Assembly (NCBI RefSeq): GCF_001506075.1
Contig: NZ_KQ947475.1
Coordinates: forward strand, 3,292,631-3,356,630
Origin: Vibrio sp. MEBiC08052
GTDB taxonomy: Bacteria; Pseudomonadota; Gammaproteobacteria; Enterobacterales; Vibrionaceae
Reading direction: 5' to 3'
DNA: 64,000 nucleotides
Below, in pieces: positions 34,714 to 42,743 of the stretch (the stretch's first letter is position 1; every line of letters begins with the position of its first letter). Position numbers and translations under genes: made by a program. The notes below the pieces were generated by a model. That model saw only the letters and a list, made by a program, of their open reading frames with translations. It searched no databases and was not told the origin of the DNA.

Positions 34714-36345
34714 TTACACTTTAAACTGACTCACCAAGTCAGAAAGCCGCTGCGAAATATCGGCAACCACATTACCGGTATCGGCCACGCGCTGATGAAC
34801 ACCGGTGGCTTTATCAGACAGTTCTTTCAGCTCTCGAATGCCTTGATTCACATCGACAATTACCGAACTCTGTTCTTCCGTCGCCGCAGCAATCTGAATA
34901 TTCATTTCTTGAACCGTGGAAATCAATTCGCGGATATCCTGAAATGCATGTCTCATCTCATCAGCCATTCCCACGGATTCAGTAACAGCATCTTCTCCGC
35001 CTTGAATGGCCGCCTGAGTTTCATTCACACCTTTAATCAGGCCGGATATCATGTCCTGAATATCTTCTGTTGAAGACTGTGTCCGTTGTGCCAACGTTCT
35101 CACTTCATCAGCCACAACCGCAAAGCCGCGCCCTTGCTCACCGGCTCGTGCCGCTTCAATTGCCGCGTTCAATGCCAGTAGATTGGTTTGGTCAGCGATA
35201 CCACGGATCACATCCAAAACTGAAGTAATATTGTCAGAATCTGCGGCAAGTGATGACATCTTCTGGCTGGCTTCTTGAAAACTCACCGATAATTTATCGT
35301 TCAGCGCGACATTTTTATCCACCAACGTCATACCACTACTCGCAGCACGATTCGCTTCATCACTTTTAGAAGAAGTATGCTGTGCATTGGTCGTAATTTC
35401 TTGAATCGCCAGATTGATTTGTTCAAACGCTTGAAATAGCAGTTCCAGACGCTGCTGCTGATTGTGACCAATCACTTCCGTTTTACTCACGACATCCTGA
35501 AGATGGCTTGTATCCGCCCCCAGTTTCTCAACCCCATCAATCACACTTTTTACCAGTTGTTGGAGCTGTTCCAGCAAGTGATTCACACTGCATGACAAGT
35601 CACCTAATTCGGTTTTTTTCTTCACGGTCAAACGGCTCACTAAATCACCATCTCCCTGAGTCAAATCATCGATCTTATCTTTCACGGAATAGATCGCAGA
35701 CGTAATTGCTCTCGGAATGAAAAACACCAATATCATCCCAATCACCACCGAGATAAGGGAAATCATCATATTCCAGAAAATTCGCTGTCCGACAACGTCA
35801 CTCGACTGTCCGTAGAGTGCATTCCCGAGTTTATCAACCAGTTCGCCGGCTTTATCATACTCACTACGTAACATCTCAAAATGTTTCTCAGACTCAGTGA
35901 ATTGTGTGTTGGCTTGTATCTTGTCACCTTTTTCTATCAGCGCAAACACCCGATCCGCCTGATCCTTCCAGTCTTTAAAAATACTATCGAAATTATTGAA
36001 TTGTGCGATGATCTGAGGATAATCAGCCATATAATTCAAATAGTTTTGCATTCGATCATAGGCTTGCTGGACATTTTCCTGATAATCATCTTTTGAAACT
36101 TTTAGTACTTTCTCGTCATTGGTCAGAAGCGCATCTTGTTGCCCCTTGAGCGCCTGATATAAATCTCGATCAGCATTGAGCACATCTCGCTGAGCCTTTC
36201 TCAGAGGCTCTGCGAATAGTTGGATGTTGCGTTCCAGCAGGTTAAGCGAATTCCGGTTTTGTAATCCGGAGAAAACAATAATGGCAGTTAAAAAGGCCAA
36301 AGACAGGCCAAGCTGCATACGGATGGTAAAATTACTAAACATCAT
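34714..36345 (-). CDS. Methyl-accepting chemotaxis protein with helical-bundle sensor
   Basis: A 543-residue chemoreceptor whose periplasmic region (about residues 35-190) is all helical and charged, with ADRDLYQALKGQQDALL and QNYLNYMADYPQIIAQF, fitting a four-helix-bundle or HBM sensor rather than Cache. TM1 is at about 10-28 and TM2 at about 191-212 (NMMISLISVVIGMILVFFIP). HAMP and the signalling coiled coil follow, with [20 protein letters not shown] then [16 protein letters not shown] precedes adjacent ATG codons at 36345 and 36342, so the exact start is ambiguous by one residue. Confidence 0.93.
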   Translation of the reverse strand: MMFSNFTIRMQLGLSLAFLTAIIVFSGLQNRNSLNLLERNIQLFAEPLRKAQRDVLNADRDLYQALKGQQDALLTNDEKVLKVSKDDYQENVQQAYDRMQNYLNYMADYPQIIAQFNNFDSIFKDWKDQADRVFALIEKGDKIQANTQFTESEKHFEMLRSEYDKAGELVDKLGNALYGQSSDVVGQRIFWNMMISLISVVIGMILVFFIPRAITSAIYSVKDKIDDLTQGDGDLVSRLTVKKKTELGDLSCSVNHLLEQLQQLVKSVIDGVEKLGADTSHLQDVVSKTEVIGHNQQQRLELLFQAFEQINLAIQEITTNAQHTSSKSDEANRAASSGMTLVDKNVALNDKLSVSFQEASQKMSSLAADSDNITSVLDVIRGIADQTNLLALNAAIEAARAGEQGRGFAVVADEVRTLAQRTQSSTEDIQDMISGLIKGVNETQAAIQGGEDAVTESVGMADEMRHAFQDIRELISTVQEMNIQIAAATEEQSSVIVDVNQGIRELKELSDKATGVHQRVADTGNVVADISQRLSDLVSQFKV

Positions 36346-36578
36346 GACATCCTAAAATGATATGCATTAGCTTCTGCGAGACTTCTTATTATTATTCGAA
36401 TGATAAAACAGACCTAATGCAATGAAATGAATATGACCAACATGACGTTTAATATTGCATTTGATGATGGATATACACCTAAAGTATATTGACAGAATAC
36501 TCAAATAAAGAATGCAGCGTGCAATAATATAATAAAAAAACCATTTAATGTAAAAGCGATGTTAAAGCAATCAATAAA

Positions 36579-36622
36579 GTTCATGTAACATGAACATGGG
36601 TCAAAACATAACTCTGACCCAT
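36579..36622 (-). terminator. Palindrome plus hairpin after the SpoIIAA-like gene
   Basis: ATGGGTCA (36596-36603) pairs with TGACCCAT (36615-36622) 38 bases past the stop. Directly adjoining it, GTTCATGT/ACATGAAC (36579-36595) is a second palindrome with a one-base centre. The pair may act together as a terminator; the intergenic region to 36345 otherwise shows nothing. Confidence 0.5.
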
Positions 36623-36659
36623 ATCACAGTAATCGTTGTTGAGCGCCTTACCTTTGCAG

Positions 36660-37040
36660 CTAATCCTGCAACCATCGAATCGCTTCATCATAATTCTCGA
36701 AATAGCGGATATCTCCCGAGATAAACCAATTCCCGACTTTTGCAGTGAGAGCTTGCCATTCCTGATGACCATAGAGCGCCACTTTATTAAAGTCTGCACC
36801 ATGTTGTAGACCCAGTTTAAAGTCATCCCATGCTGCTCGAAGCTCCCACCCTTTCAACTCAGAGACATCAAACAATACATCAACTTTCGGGGTGTTAACC
36901 TTCACCAATGCAGCATCCAGAAGTGGTGTGATCATCTCGTAATCCTGATGAGTTAATGTACCGACGGCTTTAATCGACACAAAAAATTCGTGATCGACCC
37001 GTTCCAGTCCAATGGTGAGGCCATGTTTTTTATACGCCAT
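36660..37040 (-). CDS. SpoIIAA-like (STAS-superfamily) protein
   Basis: A 126-residue cytoplasmic protein matching the SpoIIAA-like/DUF3478 family: an N-terminal strand pair (LTIGLERVDHEFFVSIKAVG), LTHQDYEMITPLLDAAL, LFDVSELKGWELRAAWDD, then a FNKVALYGHQEWQ segment and a C-terminal FENYDEAIRWLQ. The family is related to lipid- or metabolite-binding STAS domains with no agreed function. GGAGGT is placed ideally for the ATG at 37040; the in-frame TTG and ATG upstream are within the ribosome site region. It stands alone. Confidence 0.85.
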   Translation of the reverse strand: MAYKKHGLTIGLERVDHEFFVSIKAVGTLTHQDYEMITPLLDAALVKVNTPKVDVLFDVSELKGWELRAAWDDFKLGLQHGADFNKVALYGHQEWQALTAKVGNWFISGDIRYFENYDEAIRWLQD

Positions 37041-37380
37041 TCTAACCTCCATCAAGTATCTTGAGACCTACATATCTTGAGACATAGCTACAGAGCAACC
37101 ATATTATCATTTAAGGATATGCTATCCGGTAAATAAGCATTTGGATCCATCCCACAAATTCAGCATAAGCGAACAGGCTCGAGAGAAAGACCGATAGGAG
37201 GACAGACACTATAAACGAGCAGAAGCATCAACGAACTCTCCAACTCTCCCGGACAGATAACATCCTTCCACACGAACAGGAATCGGTCCGCTTTTCTACG
37301 CTTGATTCATGGTTGTTATCTGCTTTTATTTGATGATAATTTATGGTTTCCCATTCACCGAGTTATAAAGTCAACGCCCT
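37041..37380. other. Divergent intergenic region before trxC
   Basis: No coding sequence, repeat or clear operator could be supported in this gap between the SpoIIAA-like gene and trxC. It should contain promoters for both. There is no strong ribosome site before the trxC ATG. Confidence 0.4.
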
Positions 37381-37818
37381 ATGACCAGTATGAAAACCCG
37401 CTGCCCGTCATGCCATGCTATGAATCGCGTTCCCACCGAGCGTGTTTCTGAGTCGTCGGTATGCGGCAAGTGTAAACAGTTCCTCCTTGACGGCTTACCC
37501 GTTGAAGGGACAGTCGATAATTTTCAGTTCATTTTGAAGAGTGATATCCCCGTGGTGGTCGATTTTTGGGCCCCGTGGTGTAACCCGTGTGTCGGATTTG
37601 CGCCAGTTTTTGAGCAAACGGCACAAGAGCGCATGCAGCGGGTTCGTTTTATTAAGGTCGATACTGAAGCTCAACAGGCATTGGCCGCGCAATTTCAGAT
37701 TCGCAGTATTCCAACAGTGATGGTTTTTCATCAAGGACAACGGCTCAACATGATCAACGGTGCACTGCCTTATTCGCAGTTTAATGCATGGCTGGATGAG
37801 TCGCTGAAAGGCATGTGA
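37381..37818 (+). CDS. trxC: Thioredoxin 2 with an altered WCNPC active site
   Basis: A 145-residue cytoplasmic thioredoxin with an N-terminal zinc domain carrying two CxxC pairs (CPSC and CGKC) and a thioredoxin fold (VVVDFWAPW...). It resembles E. coli TrxC end to end, including RSIPTVMVFHQGQ and its cis-Pro. The active site reads WCNPC where almost all TrxC have WCGPC. Replacing Gly with Asn between the cysteines should change the redox potential or substrate range. An ATG three codons on (37390) is another possible start. It converges on ohr, with a strong terminator between. Confidence 0.93.
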   Translation: MTSMKTRCPSCHAMNRVPTERVSESSVCGKCKQFLLDGLPVEGTVDNFQFILKSDIPVVVDFWAPWCNPCVGFAPVFEQTAQERMQRVRFIKVDTEAQQALAAQFQIRSIPTVMVFHQGQRLNMINGALPYSQFNAWLDESLKGM

Positions 37819-37849
37819 AAGGCGGTAGGTGTTTTTCGAACAGAATCAA

Positions 37850-37874
37850 GACAGGCACGCTTCGCGTGCCTGTC
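37850..37874. terminator. Bidirectional terminator between trxC and ohr
   Basis: GACAGGCACG (37850-37859), a five-base CTTCG loop, and CGTGCCTGTC (37865-37874) make a perfect ten-base-pair stem between convergent genes. Confidence 0.8.
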
Positions 37875-37897
37875 CTCGTTAAACATCATTCAAGACG

Positions 37898-38320
37898 TTA
37901 TACAAGCACTAACTCGACTCGAATATTGCCGCGAGTTGCATTTGAGTATGGACAAACTTGATGCGCTTTTTCGATCAACGTCTGTGCGACACTGCGATCA
38001 AGTTCCGGTAGAGAAATATGTAACTCGACATCAATCGCAAAACCAACACCGGCCGTATTTTGACCAATGCCGACTTTTGCCGTCACACTGAGATCTTGAG
38101 ATAATTTGATCTTATCCTGCATGGCGACAAACTTCAGCGCACCGATAAAACATGCTGAATAACCTGCAGCGAAAAGTTGTTCTGGGTTTGTCCCTTCACC
38201 ACCTGAACCGCCTAATTCTTTGGGGGTACTCAGATTCACTTGTAATTTGTTATCGTCAGAAGCGGATTTTCCGTCACGCCCGCCAGTCGTTGTTACTTGT
38301 GCTGTATATAAAAGATCCAT
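37898..38320 (-). CDS. ohr: Organic hydroperoxide resistance protein
   Basis: A 140-residue cytoplasmic Ohr/OsmC-fold peroxidase that reduces organic and fatty-acid hydroperoxides using a Cys pair. The reactive Cys is in AAGYSACFIGAL and the resolving Cys in HQVCPYSNATRGN. Residues GGSGGEGTNPEQLFAAGY are typical. The ATG at 38320 has GGAGGT six bases upstream; the longer frame to 38425 would read through the promoter. It lies 124 bases after ohrR on the same strand, with its own promoter region and palindromes at 38338-38411. Confidence 0.95.
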   Translation of the reverse strand: MDLLYTAQVTTTGGRDGKSASDDNKLQVNLSTPKELGGSGGEGTNPEQLFAAGYSACFIGALKFVAMQDKIKLSQDLSVTAKVGIGQNTAGVGFAIDVELHISLPELDRSVAQTLIEKAHQVCPYSNATRGNIRVELVLV

Positions 38321-38337
38321 GAACAACCTCCAATTAG

Positions 38338-38411
38338 TTATTGCAATAATTATTTTAGTTAAAAAAAGCCCACAGCTTTTTCTCTCTAGTGACATTATAT
38401 TATCGCAATAA
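38338..38411. promoter_or_regulatory. Putative paired OhrR operators upstream of ohr
   Basis: TTATTGCAATAA (38338-38349) is a perfect 12-base palindrome just ahead of the ohr ribosome site. TTATCGCAATAA (38400-38411) is the same site with one change. A further half-site TTATCGCA starts at 38415. Two MarR-type sites about five helical turns apart bracket the region where ohr's promoter must lie, so OhrR repression is the natural reading. Confidence 0.6.
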
Positions 38412-38444
38412 TAGTTATCGCACAAGGTATTTTTGGCAGACAGC

Positions 38445-38891
38445 TTACTCAGGCTGATTCTTGAGTAAGCTTTTTCTCAATGTCATGATTTTATCTTTCA
38501 TCTCCATCAGCTCTCGACTGGGTATACCACAGGCCTCAATCAAGCACTGATTAATTTTCACCGCTTCAGCTTTGAGCTGCTGTCCCTTTGGTGTCAAGCG
38601 GACACTCAATGAACGCTCATCATGTAGCTGTCGCGTACGATTCACCAGCCCCTCTTGTTCCATCCGTTTAATCACAGGCGTGAGAGCACCGGATTTCTGT
38701 CCTAATCGCTCACCAATATCTTTAAGACCGATGCCATCTTGCTCCCAGAGAATCAGTAACACGAGATATTGCGGATACGTTAGCCCCAAAGGTTCAAGTA
38801 GCGGTTTATACATCTGCGTCATCGCCAGAGAGGTTGAATAAAGGGCAAAACATAGCTGGTTATCCAGCAATAAAGCGTTATTATCAGACAT
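38445..38891 (-). CDS. ohrR: MarR-family peroxide-sensing repressor OhrR
   Basis: A 148-residue winged-helix repressor that represses ohr until a conserved cysteine is oxidised by organic hydroperoxide. That residue is Cys14 in LLDNQLCFALYSTSLAM, the OhrR signature segment. The DNA-binding part is IGERLGQKSGALTPVIKRME and the wing TRQLHDERSLSVRLT. The ATG at 38891 is chosen because it begins MSDNNALLLDNQ as in the family; the longer frame to 38990 adds an unrelated basic stretch. It precedes ohr on the same strand. Confidence 0.93.
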   Translation of the reverse strand: MSDNNALLLDNQLCFALYSTSLAMTQMYKPLLEPLGLTYPQYLVLLILWEQDGIGLKDIGERLGQKSGALTPVIKRMEQEGLVNRTRQLHDERSLSVRLTPKGQQLKAEAVKINQCLIEACGIPSRELMEMKDKIMTLRKSLLKNQPE

Positions 38892-39103
38892 TCTTTCTAC
38901 TTCTTTTTTCTCAGGTCTACTTCTATCAGCCGTTGACGGCATGATAACCCGTTTAAACGACTGAGGTTCAATGTTCAGTGGGTTCCACATTATAAGGAAC
39001 GCTGTTGTTGAGGATCTTCATTCATCAATATTGAATACCTTCAAAATGACAACAACGTCCGACACACACGGCTCAATCAAAATCCAATGATAGCGAGAAC
39101 CAA

Positions 39104-39274
39104 TTACTCTTCCGCGGTTGCCTCATGGATTGCTTCTTTCGTTGAATGATAAACTTCACTCGATTTCTCTTTGGTTGTGTCCCATATTTCAGAAGAGTCT
39201 TCTTTCACACCGTTCCAAGTCGAGGAACAAGCACTCAAAAACAAAGCCAATATAGCAATCAGTCCATATTTCAT
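39104..39274 (-). CDS. Small lipoprotein of unknown function
   Basis: A 56-residue predicted lipoprotein. The signal peptide MKYGLIAILALFLSAC ends in lipobox LSAC with Cys16, followed by a mature region of about 40 residues that is helical and charged (EIWDTTKEKSSEVYHSTKEA). Ser17 at position +2 predicts outer-membrane targeting. GGAGAG is seven bases before the ATG at 39274; the longer frame to 39319 would destroy the signal. The mature repeat-like KEKSSE..STKEA resembles stress-linked LEA-type or Lpp-like helices, but no family is recognised. Confidence 0.8.
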   Translation of the reverse strand: MKYGLIAILALFLSACSSTWNGVKEDSSEIWDTTKEKSSEVYHSTKEAIHEATAEE

Positions 39275-39565
39275 TGATACTCTCCTATTTACTGAACGAC
39301 TCAAGCAAAAGCATAGCACGACCTCATCCTCGTCCTCGTCTTCTGCCCATTTTCCTGTCTGTGACCAAGGAACCTTCTGTTAGCAAAAGACATCGTGACA
39401 GGAAAAACTATGATGTAATAACATAATGTCGTTTGTGTAATGCAAATGTCAAAATCATCATCAACTGCGGAAGGAATCTCTCATAATTGAGTATAGCGAT
39501 CACATCATCCGATGATTTCAGGGCTCACATCCACAGTCTCGGTGAAAAAAGACAGCGAATAAAAT
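39275..39565. other. Intergenic region before the lipoprotein gene
   Basis: This gap holds the lipoprotein promoter and a short run of TCCTCG repeats near 39326-39341. No gene is supported. Confidence 0.35.
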
Positions 39566-39592
39566 GAGGGCCTCCGGTCAATGGAAGCCCTG
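39566..39592 (-). terminator. Terminator of the sbmA-like gene
   Basis: GGGCCTCC (39568-39575) pairs with GGAAGCCC (39583-39590) with one wobble position, and TCATTTTATT follows on the minus strand a few bases past the stop. Confidence 0.7.
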
Positions 39593-39599
39593 AATGGTA

Positions 39600-40874
39600 C
39601 TAATTTTCGGCTGGATTTTCGATGAGCGGGATGTTTTGTAAACCATCCGCTTCATCTTCAAATGCTTTGAGACGTTTATAAATAGACAACAGCTCGACAA
39701 TCGTCGTCCATGAGTTGACCAGATATTGAAAAGAGCTTTCAACCTGACCGAATGCATTGATAATTCGCTGCATTACACCCAGCGTGAAAGCACCTGCAAC
39801 AATTGAAGGCGCCAATGCAATGATCGGAATAAAGGTGCCAACCTGTAAGTAACCGTAACGGACGATATTAAAGTACACATAATGCTTATAAAGACGAAAG
39901 TAGTTATGCCGGACATCACTGAATAACTCTTTTAAGGTTTGTGGTGCAGCACGGTGTTCATGATCCTCTCCATAAACTAATTCTTTTCTGTAAGCGGCTT
40001 CGACGCGTTGATTCTTAAATTCTAATCCCGGTAATTTAACCCCGGCAGCAGCCAGTAATACAGTGCCGATGATCGACCAAATAATGGCAACAAAGACCAA
40101 CCCCTGAGACACTTCACCAATCAATGGTAATGTTTTCACATAACCGGAGAGTCCCCATAAAATCGGCAGAAAAGCAATCAGTGTCATTACCGCATTCAAT
40201 AGGTTGACGCCTAAACTTTCCATAATCGACGCGAAACGCATCGTATCTTCCTGAATCCGCTGTGATGCCCCCTCGATATGGCGAACCTGTTGCCAACGGG
40301 CGGTATAATAATCCGTCATTGCGGTGCGCCACCGAAACACATAATGACTGACGAAAAAATGGTTACAAACCGCGACCATAATGGCAATGAGCAAAATCAC
40401 GGCAACCGTTGTCAGTTCACCATAAAACTCACCAAGGGTAATGCTGTTGGGATTCGTTAATGCCTTCTGGATCAGGTTATAAAAATTGCCATACCATTCA
40501 TTGATCATGACACTGACTTCGACCTGAAACCAAGTAATGAACACAATCAAACCGGAACCAACGACCGACCAGCGAGCCCATTTTTGGTCACCGAATTTTA
40601 ACCAGACGCCAATAAACAAGGCATAACAAACAAACATATACTGATATAACCAAGCATTAGTCGCACTCTCTAGTGCTTGTTGAAAAGCGGCCTGCACCGC
40701 AGGTGCAGCATCCACCAACAACGGCTGTGGGAACCCGATCCCGACCAGATAGCCGAGGCTAAGATCAGCACCTAACTCACGAACACCGGTGTACCAGCAA
40801 ATCACACAAAACAGTGCCCAAATAACAAAACTGAGAAAAAATAATTTTGGTCTCGGAAAGAAAGAATCAAACAC
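39600..40874 (-). CDS. sbmA: SbmA/BacA-family peptide transporter
   Basis: A 424-residue inner-membrane protein of the SbmA/BacA (SLiPT) family, which imports antimicrobial peptides and other modified peptides using the proton gradient. It has about seven hydrophobic segments, NEWYGNFYNLIQKAL, a conserved ARWQQVRHIEGASQRIQEDT motif, and C-terminal FGQVESSFQYLVNSWTTIVE. These are diagnostic. The start codon is GTG, with AGAG upstream. Without an ABC ATPase domain it is not an exporter of the ABCD type. Its imported peptide in this organism is unknown. Confidence 0.93.
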   Translation of the reverse strand: MFDSFFPRPKLFFLSFVIWALFCVICWYTGVRELGADLSLGYLVGIGFPQPLLVDAAPAVQAAFQQALESATNAWLYQYMFVCYALFIGVWLKFGDQKWARWSVVGSGLIVFITWFQVEVSVMINEWYGNFYNLIQKALTNPNSITLGEFYGELTTVAVILLIAIMVAVCNHFFVSHYVFRWRTAMTDYYTARWQQVRHIEGASQRIQEDTMRFASIMESLGVNLLNAVMTLIAFLPILWGLSGYVKTLPLIGEVSQGLVFVAIIWSIIGTVLLAAAGVKLPGLEFKNQRVEAAYRKELVYGEDHEHRAAPQTLKELFSDVRHNYFRLYKHYVYFNIVRYGYLQVGTFIPIIALAPSIVAGAFTLGVMQRIINAFGQVESSFQYLVNSWTTIVELLSIYKRLKAFEDEADGLQNIPLIENPAEN

Positions 40875-41420
40875 TATATCAATCTCTTATTAATTTTACT
40901 GACAGTTATCGTGCCGATGTACCACATCGTGAAGCACGGTATAAATGAATCACAGCGTTAATATTCACGATTCCGCGGTGACATGCAATCCTTCAGTTCA
41001 ACTCTAAGCTCCAATGAAGCTAGTTGAGGAACAGTTAGTTATGACCAACGGAACCGATGAAAATTCCCCTCGTGTGACGATTGAATGAGGAGGTTCCTAT
41101 CAAAAACGATGTTGCTGCTTTTTGAAAACTCTGAAAATAGTTCATTGCTTATGAATAAATTATCGACATATTCATATGCTCTTAATATTCGAATTCAACT
41201 TTAACTTACTCATGACAAAGTAATAACATGACATTTTTTATTGGGGTTAAATTAAAAGTATGTTTTAGCAGAGGTCAGCCAGAATATAATAATCATGAAC
41301 ATGATAATTTTGATAAATTTATTATATTGACATGATTGTTGTTATTTAAAATAAGTGACTTCCGCTAAACAATTAGCGTACATCAACGATGACTTATTCA
41401 AAATCACTAGGAGTAAAAAG
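40875..41420. other. Divergent AT-rich control region
   Basis: This 546-base gap separates the sbmA-like gene from the outer-membrane protein gene. It holds a palindrome ATCATG-AA-CATGAT (41292-41305) about 120 bases before the latter, and a 31-codon frame near 41109 with a ribosome-like site that is not supported as a gene. Confidence 0.4.
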
Positions 41421-41987
41421 ATGAAAAAGATCCTTCCAATTCTAGCGAGCACTATGGCTTTAACAATGTTCAGCACAATTTCATACGCAGCAGTTTTGGA
41501 CGATGAAAGCGGGATTTACGTTGGCGGTAACTACGGTTACGTGAAGATTGATGGCCAAGACGATTTTGATGATGACAATGATGTGATGCAAGGATTAATT
41601 GGTTTTAAATTAAACCGTTACATCGGTGTTGAAGGGAGTTATATCGACTTCGGCTCGTATGGTGGTAACGCTGCAAGAGCTGAGACAGACGGTTATACGG
41701 CTGCTCTAAAATTGACCGCGCCGATTGGTGATCGCGTAGAAATTTACGCTAAAGGCGGCCAGCTTTGGTACACCACAGACTATAACATCTTAGGTGTAAG
41801 TGGCGACGAAGATGACGAAGCTGTATTTGTGGGTGCCGGTGTTGGATTTAAAATTACGGACAACTTCTTAGTCAATGCAGAATATACTTGGTATGACGTT
41901 GACTTAAACGCCAATGATATTAATAATGGTGCAGATACCAATACCGACTTAAAACAAGCAACTATTGGTGCTGAATATCGCTTTTAA
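41421..41987 (+). CDS. Outer-membrane beta-barrel protein
   Basis: A 188-residue exported protein with a signal peptide (about residues 1-23, ending TISYAA) and alternating amphipathic strands. GIYVGGNYGYVKIDGQDDF, VEGSYIDFGSY and YTAALKLTAPIGDRVEIYAK are examples, ending in GAEYRF with the C-terminal Phe required for Bam insertion. It belongs to the OmpA-like/OmpX-like eight-strand group. The very acidic loop (DDFDDDNDV) suggests cation binding. The ATG at 41421 has AGGAG eight bases upstream and a good signal peptide; the longer frame to 41355 has neither. Confidence 0.85.
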   Translation: MKKILPILASTMALTMFSTISYAAVLDDESGIYVGGNYGYVKIDGQDDFDDDNDVMQGLIGFKLNRYIGVEGSYIDFGSYGGNAARAETDGYTAALKLTAPIGDRVEIYAKGGQLWYTTDYNILGVSGDEDDEAVFVGAGVGFKITDNFLVNAEYTWYDVDLNANDINNGADTNTDLKQATIGAEYRF

Positions 41988-42037
41988 ATGATCTATTAGA
42001 ATAGCCAGAAATAAAAATCAATTCAAAAGTAACCTAT

Positions 42038-42063
42038 AAAAAGCACTCATGATGAGTACTTTT
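42038..42063. terminator. Terminator after the barrel protein gene
   Basis: AAAAGCACTCAT pairs with ATGAGTACTTTT (one C-A mismatch), flanked by A- and T-runs, 50 bases past the stop. Confidence 0.65.
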
Positions 42064-42294
42064 CAATGCTTCATTATATTGCGTGATTGATACAGCGATT
42101 TTTATTTTGGTTTCCATCCGCTCACCGAGCATAACATCAATACTCTTCTCATATTCAAATACACATTCAAGTACGAATGTTCAAATACGGACGGAAGGTA
42201 ACATTCATTCGGTGGGAGCATCCGACATCATCGGAACAACACCACCGAATTCAAAAAACAAGAGCAGCGATTGAAATGGATTCTATCGTAATGA

Positions 42295-42456
42295 TCAGAA
42301 ATTAACCCAAGTTAAAGCAAGCATAAACGTAATCACAGCTGTCACGCCAAACATTGCGAAGACACCTGCAAGTTCTTTAACAGTATTGACGACAGACGTG
42401 CTCATTTTTGTTTTAGGTACAGTGATAGTAATTTGTGAGGAAAGCGTTGAACTCAT
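42295..42456 (-). CDS. Small 53-residue membrane protein
   Basis: A minus-strand frame of 53 codons with an AGGAG site eight bases before its ATG. The protein starts MSSTLSSQITITVPKTK, has a short linker, then a strong transmembrane segment of about 20 residues (residues 31-50, from GVFAMFGVTAVITF onward) and ends WVNF. Nothing in it is recognised. It lies between the barrel protein gene and the decarboxylase, with hairpins on each side, so it is probably a separate transcript. Small single-TM proteins of this kind often modulate a transporter or sensor, but no partner is indicated. Confidence 0.65.
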   Translation of the reverse strand: MSSTLSSQITITVPKTKMSTSVVNTVKELAGVFAMFGVTAVITFMLALTWVNF

Positions 42457-42667
42457 GACTCGGCTCCTAGCGTTATTTTATTTCACAACCAAGTGTTGTT
42501 TAGTTCAAATTATCAGCAATATTGTGATTCAAGTCAACATTTATGGTAATTTAATTACGAAAAAAATGTAATTATCAGTACATATTCATAAAAATTTGAT
42601 GAATTTCAAATAAATAAAGCATACCTGTCGCAGAGTGACGGTACAGCTATCGGCAAAAAGAGATGAT

Positions 42668-42694
42668 AAGCCACAGACGCATAGGCCGTGGCTT
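42668..42694. terminator. Terminator after the decarboxylase gene
   Basis: AAGCCAC (42668-42674) pairs with GTGGCTT (42688-42694). The T-run is on the plus strand and A-run on the other, so it may work for the decarboxylase (minus) only weakly. Confidence 0.5.
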
Positions 42695-42743
42695 TTTCGA
42701 TATGATGTTGTAGAACAAACAGAATCAAGTGGTTAAGATGACC

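Noticed and set aside
41109-41205. 31-codon frame behind an AGGAGG-like site
   Set aside because: Short and unsupported; the G-rich site occurs in a long AT-rich control region.
42083-42274. 63-codon plus-strand frame after the barrel protein gene
   Set aside because: No ribosome site and no protein-like pattern; it lies between a terminator and the small membrane protein gene on the other strand.
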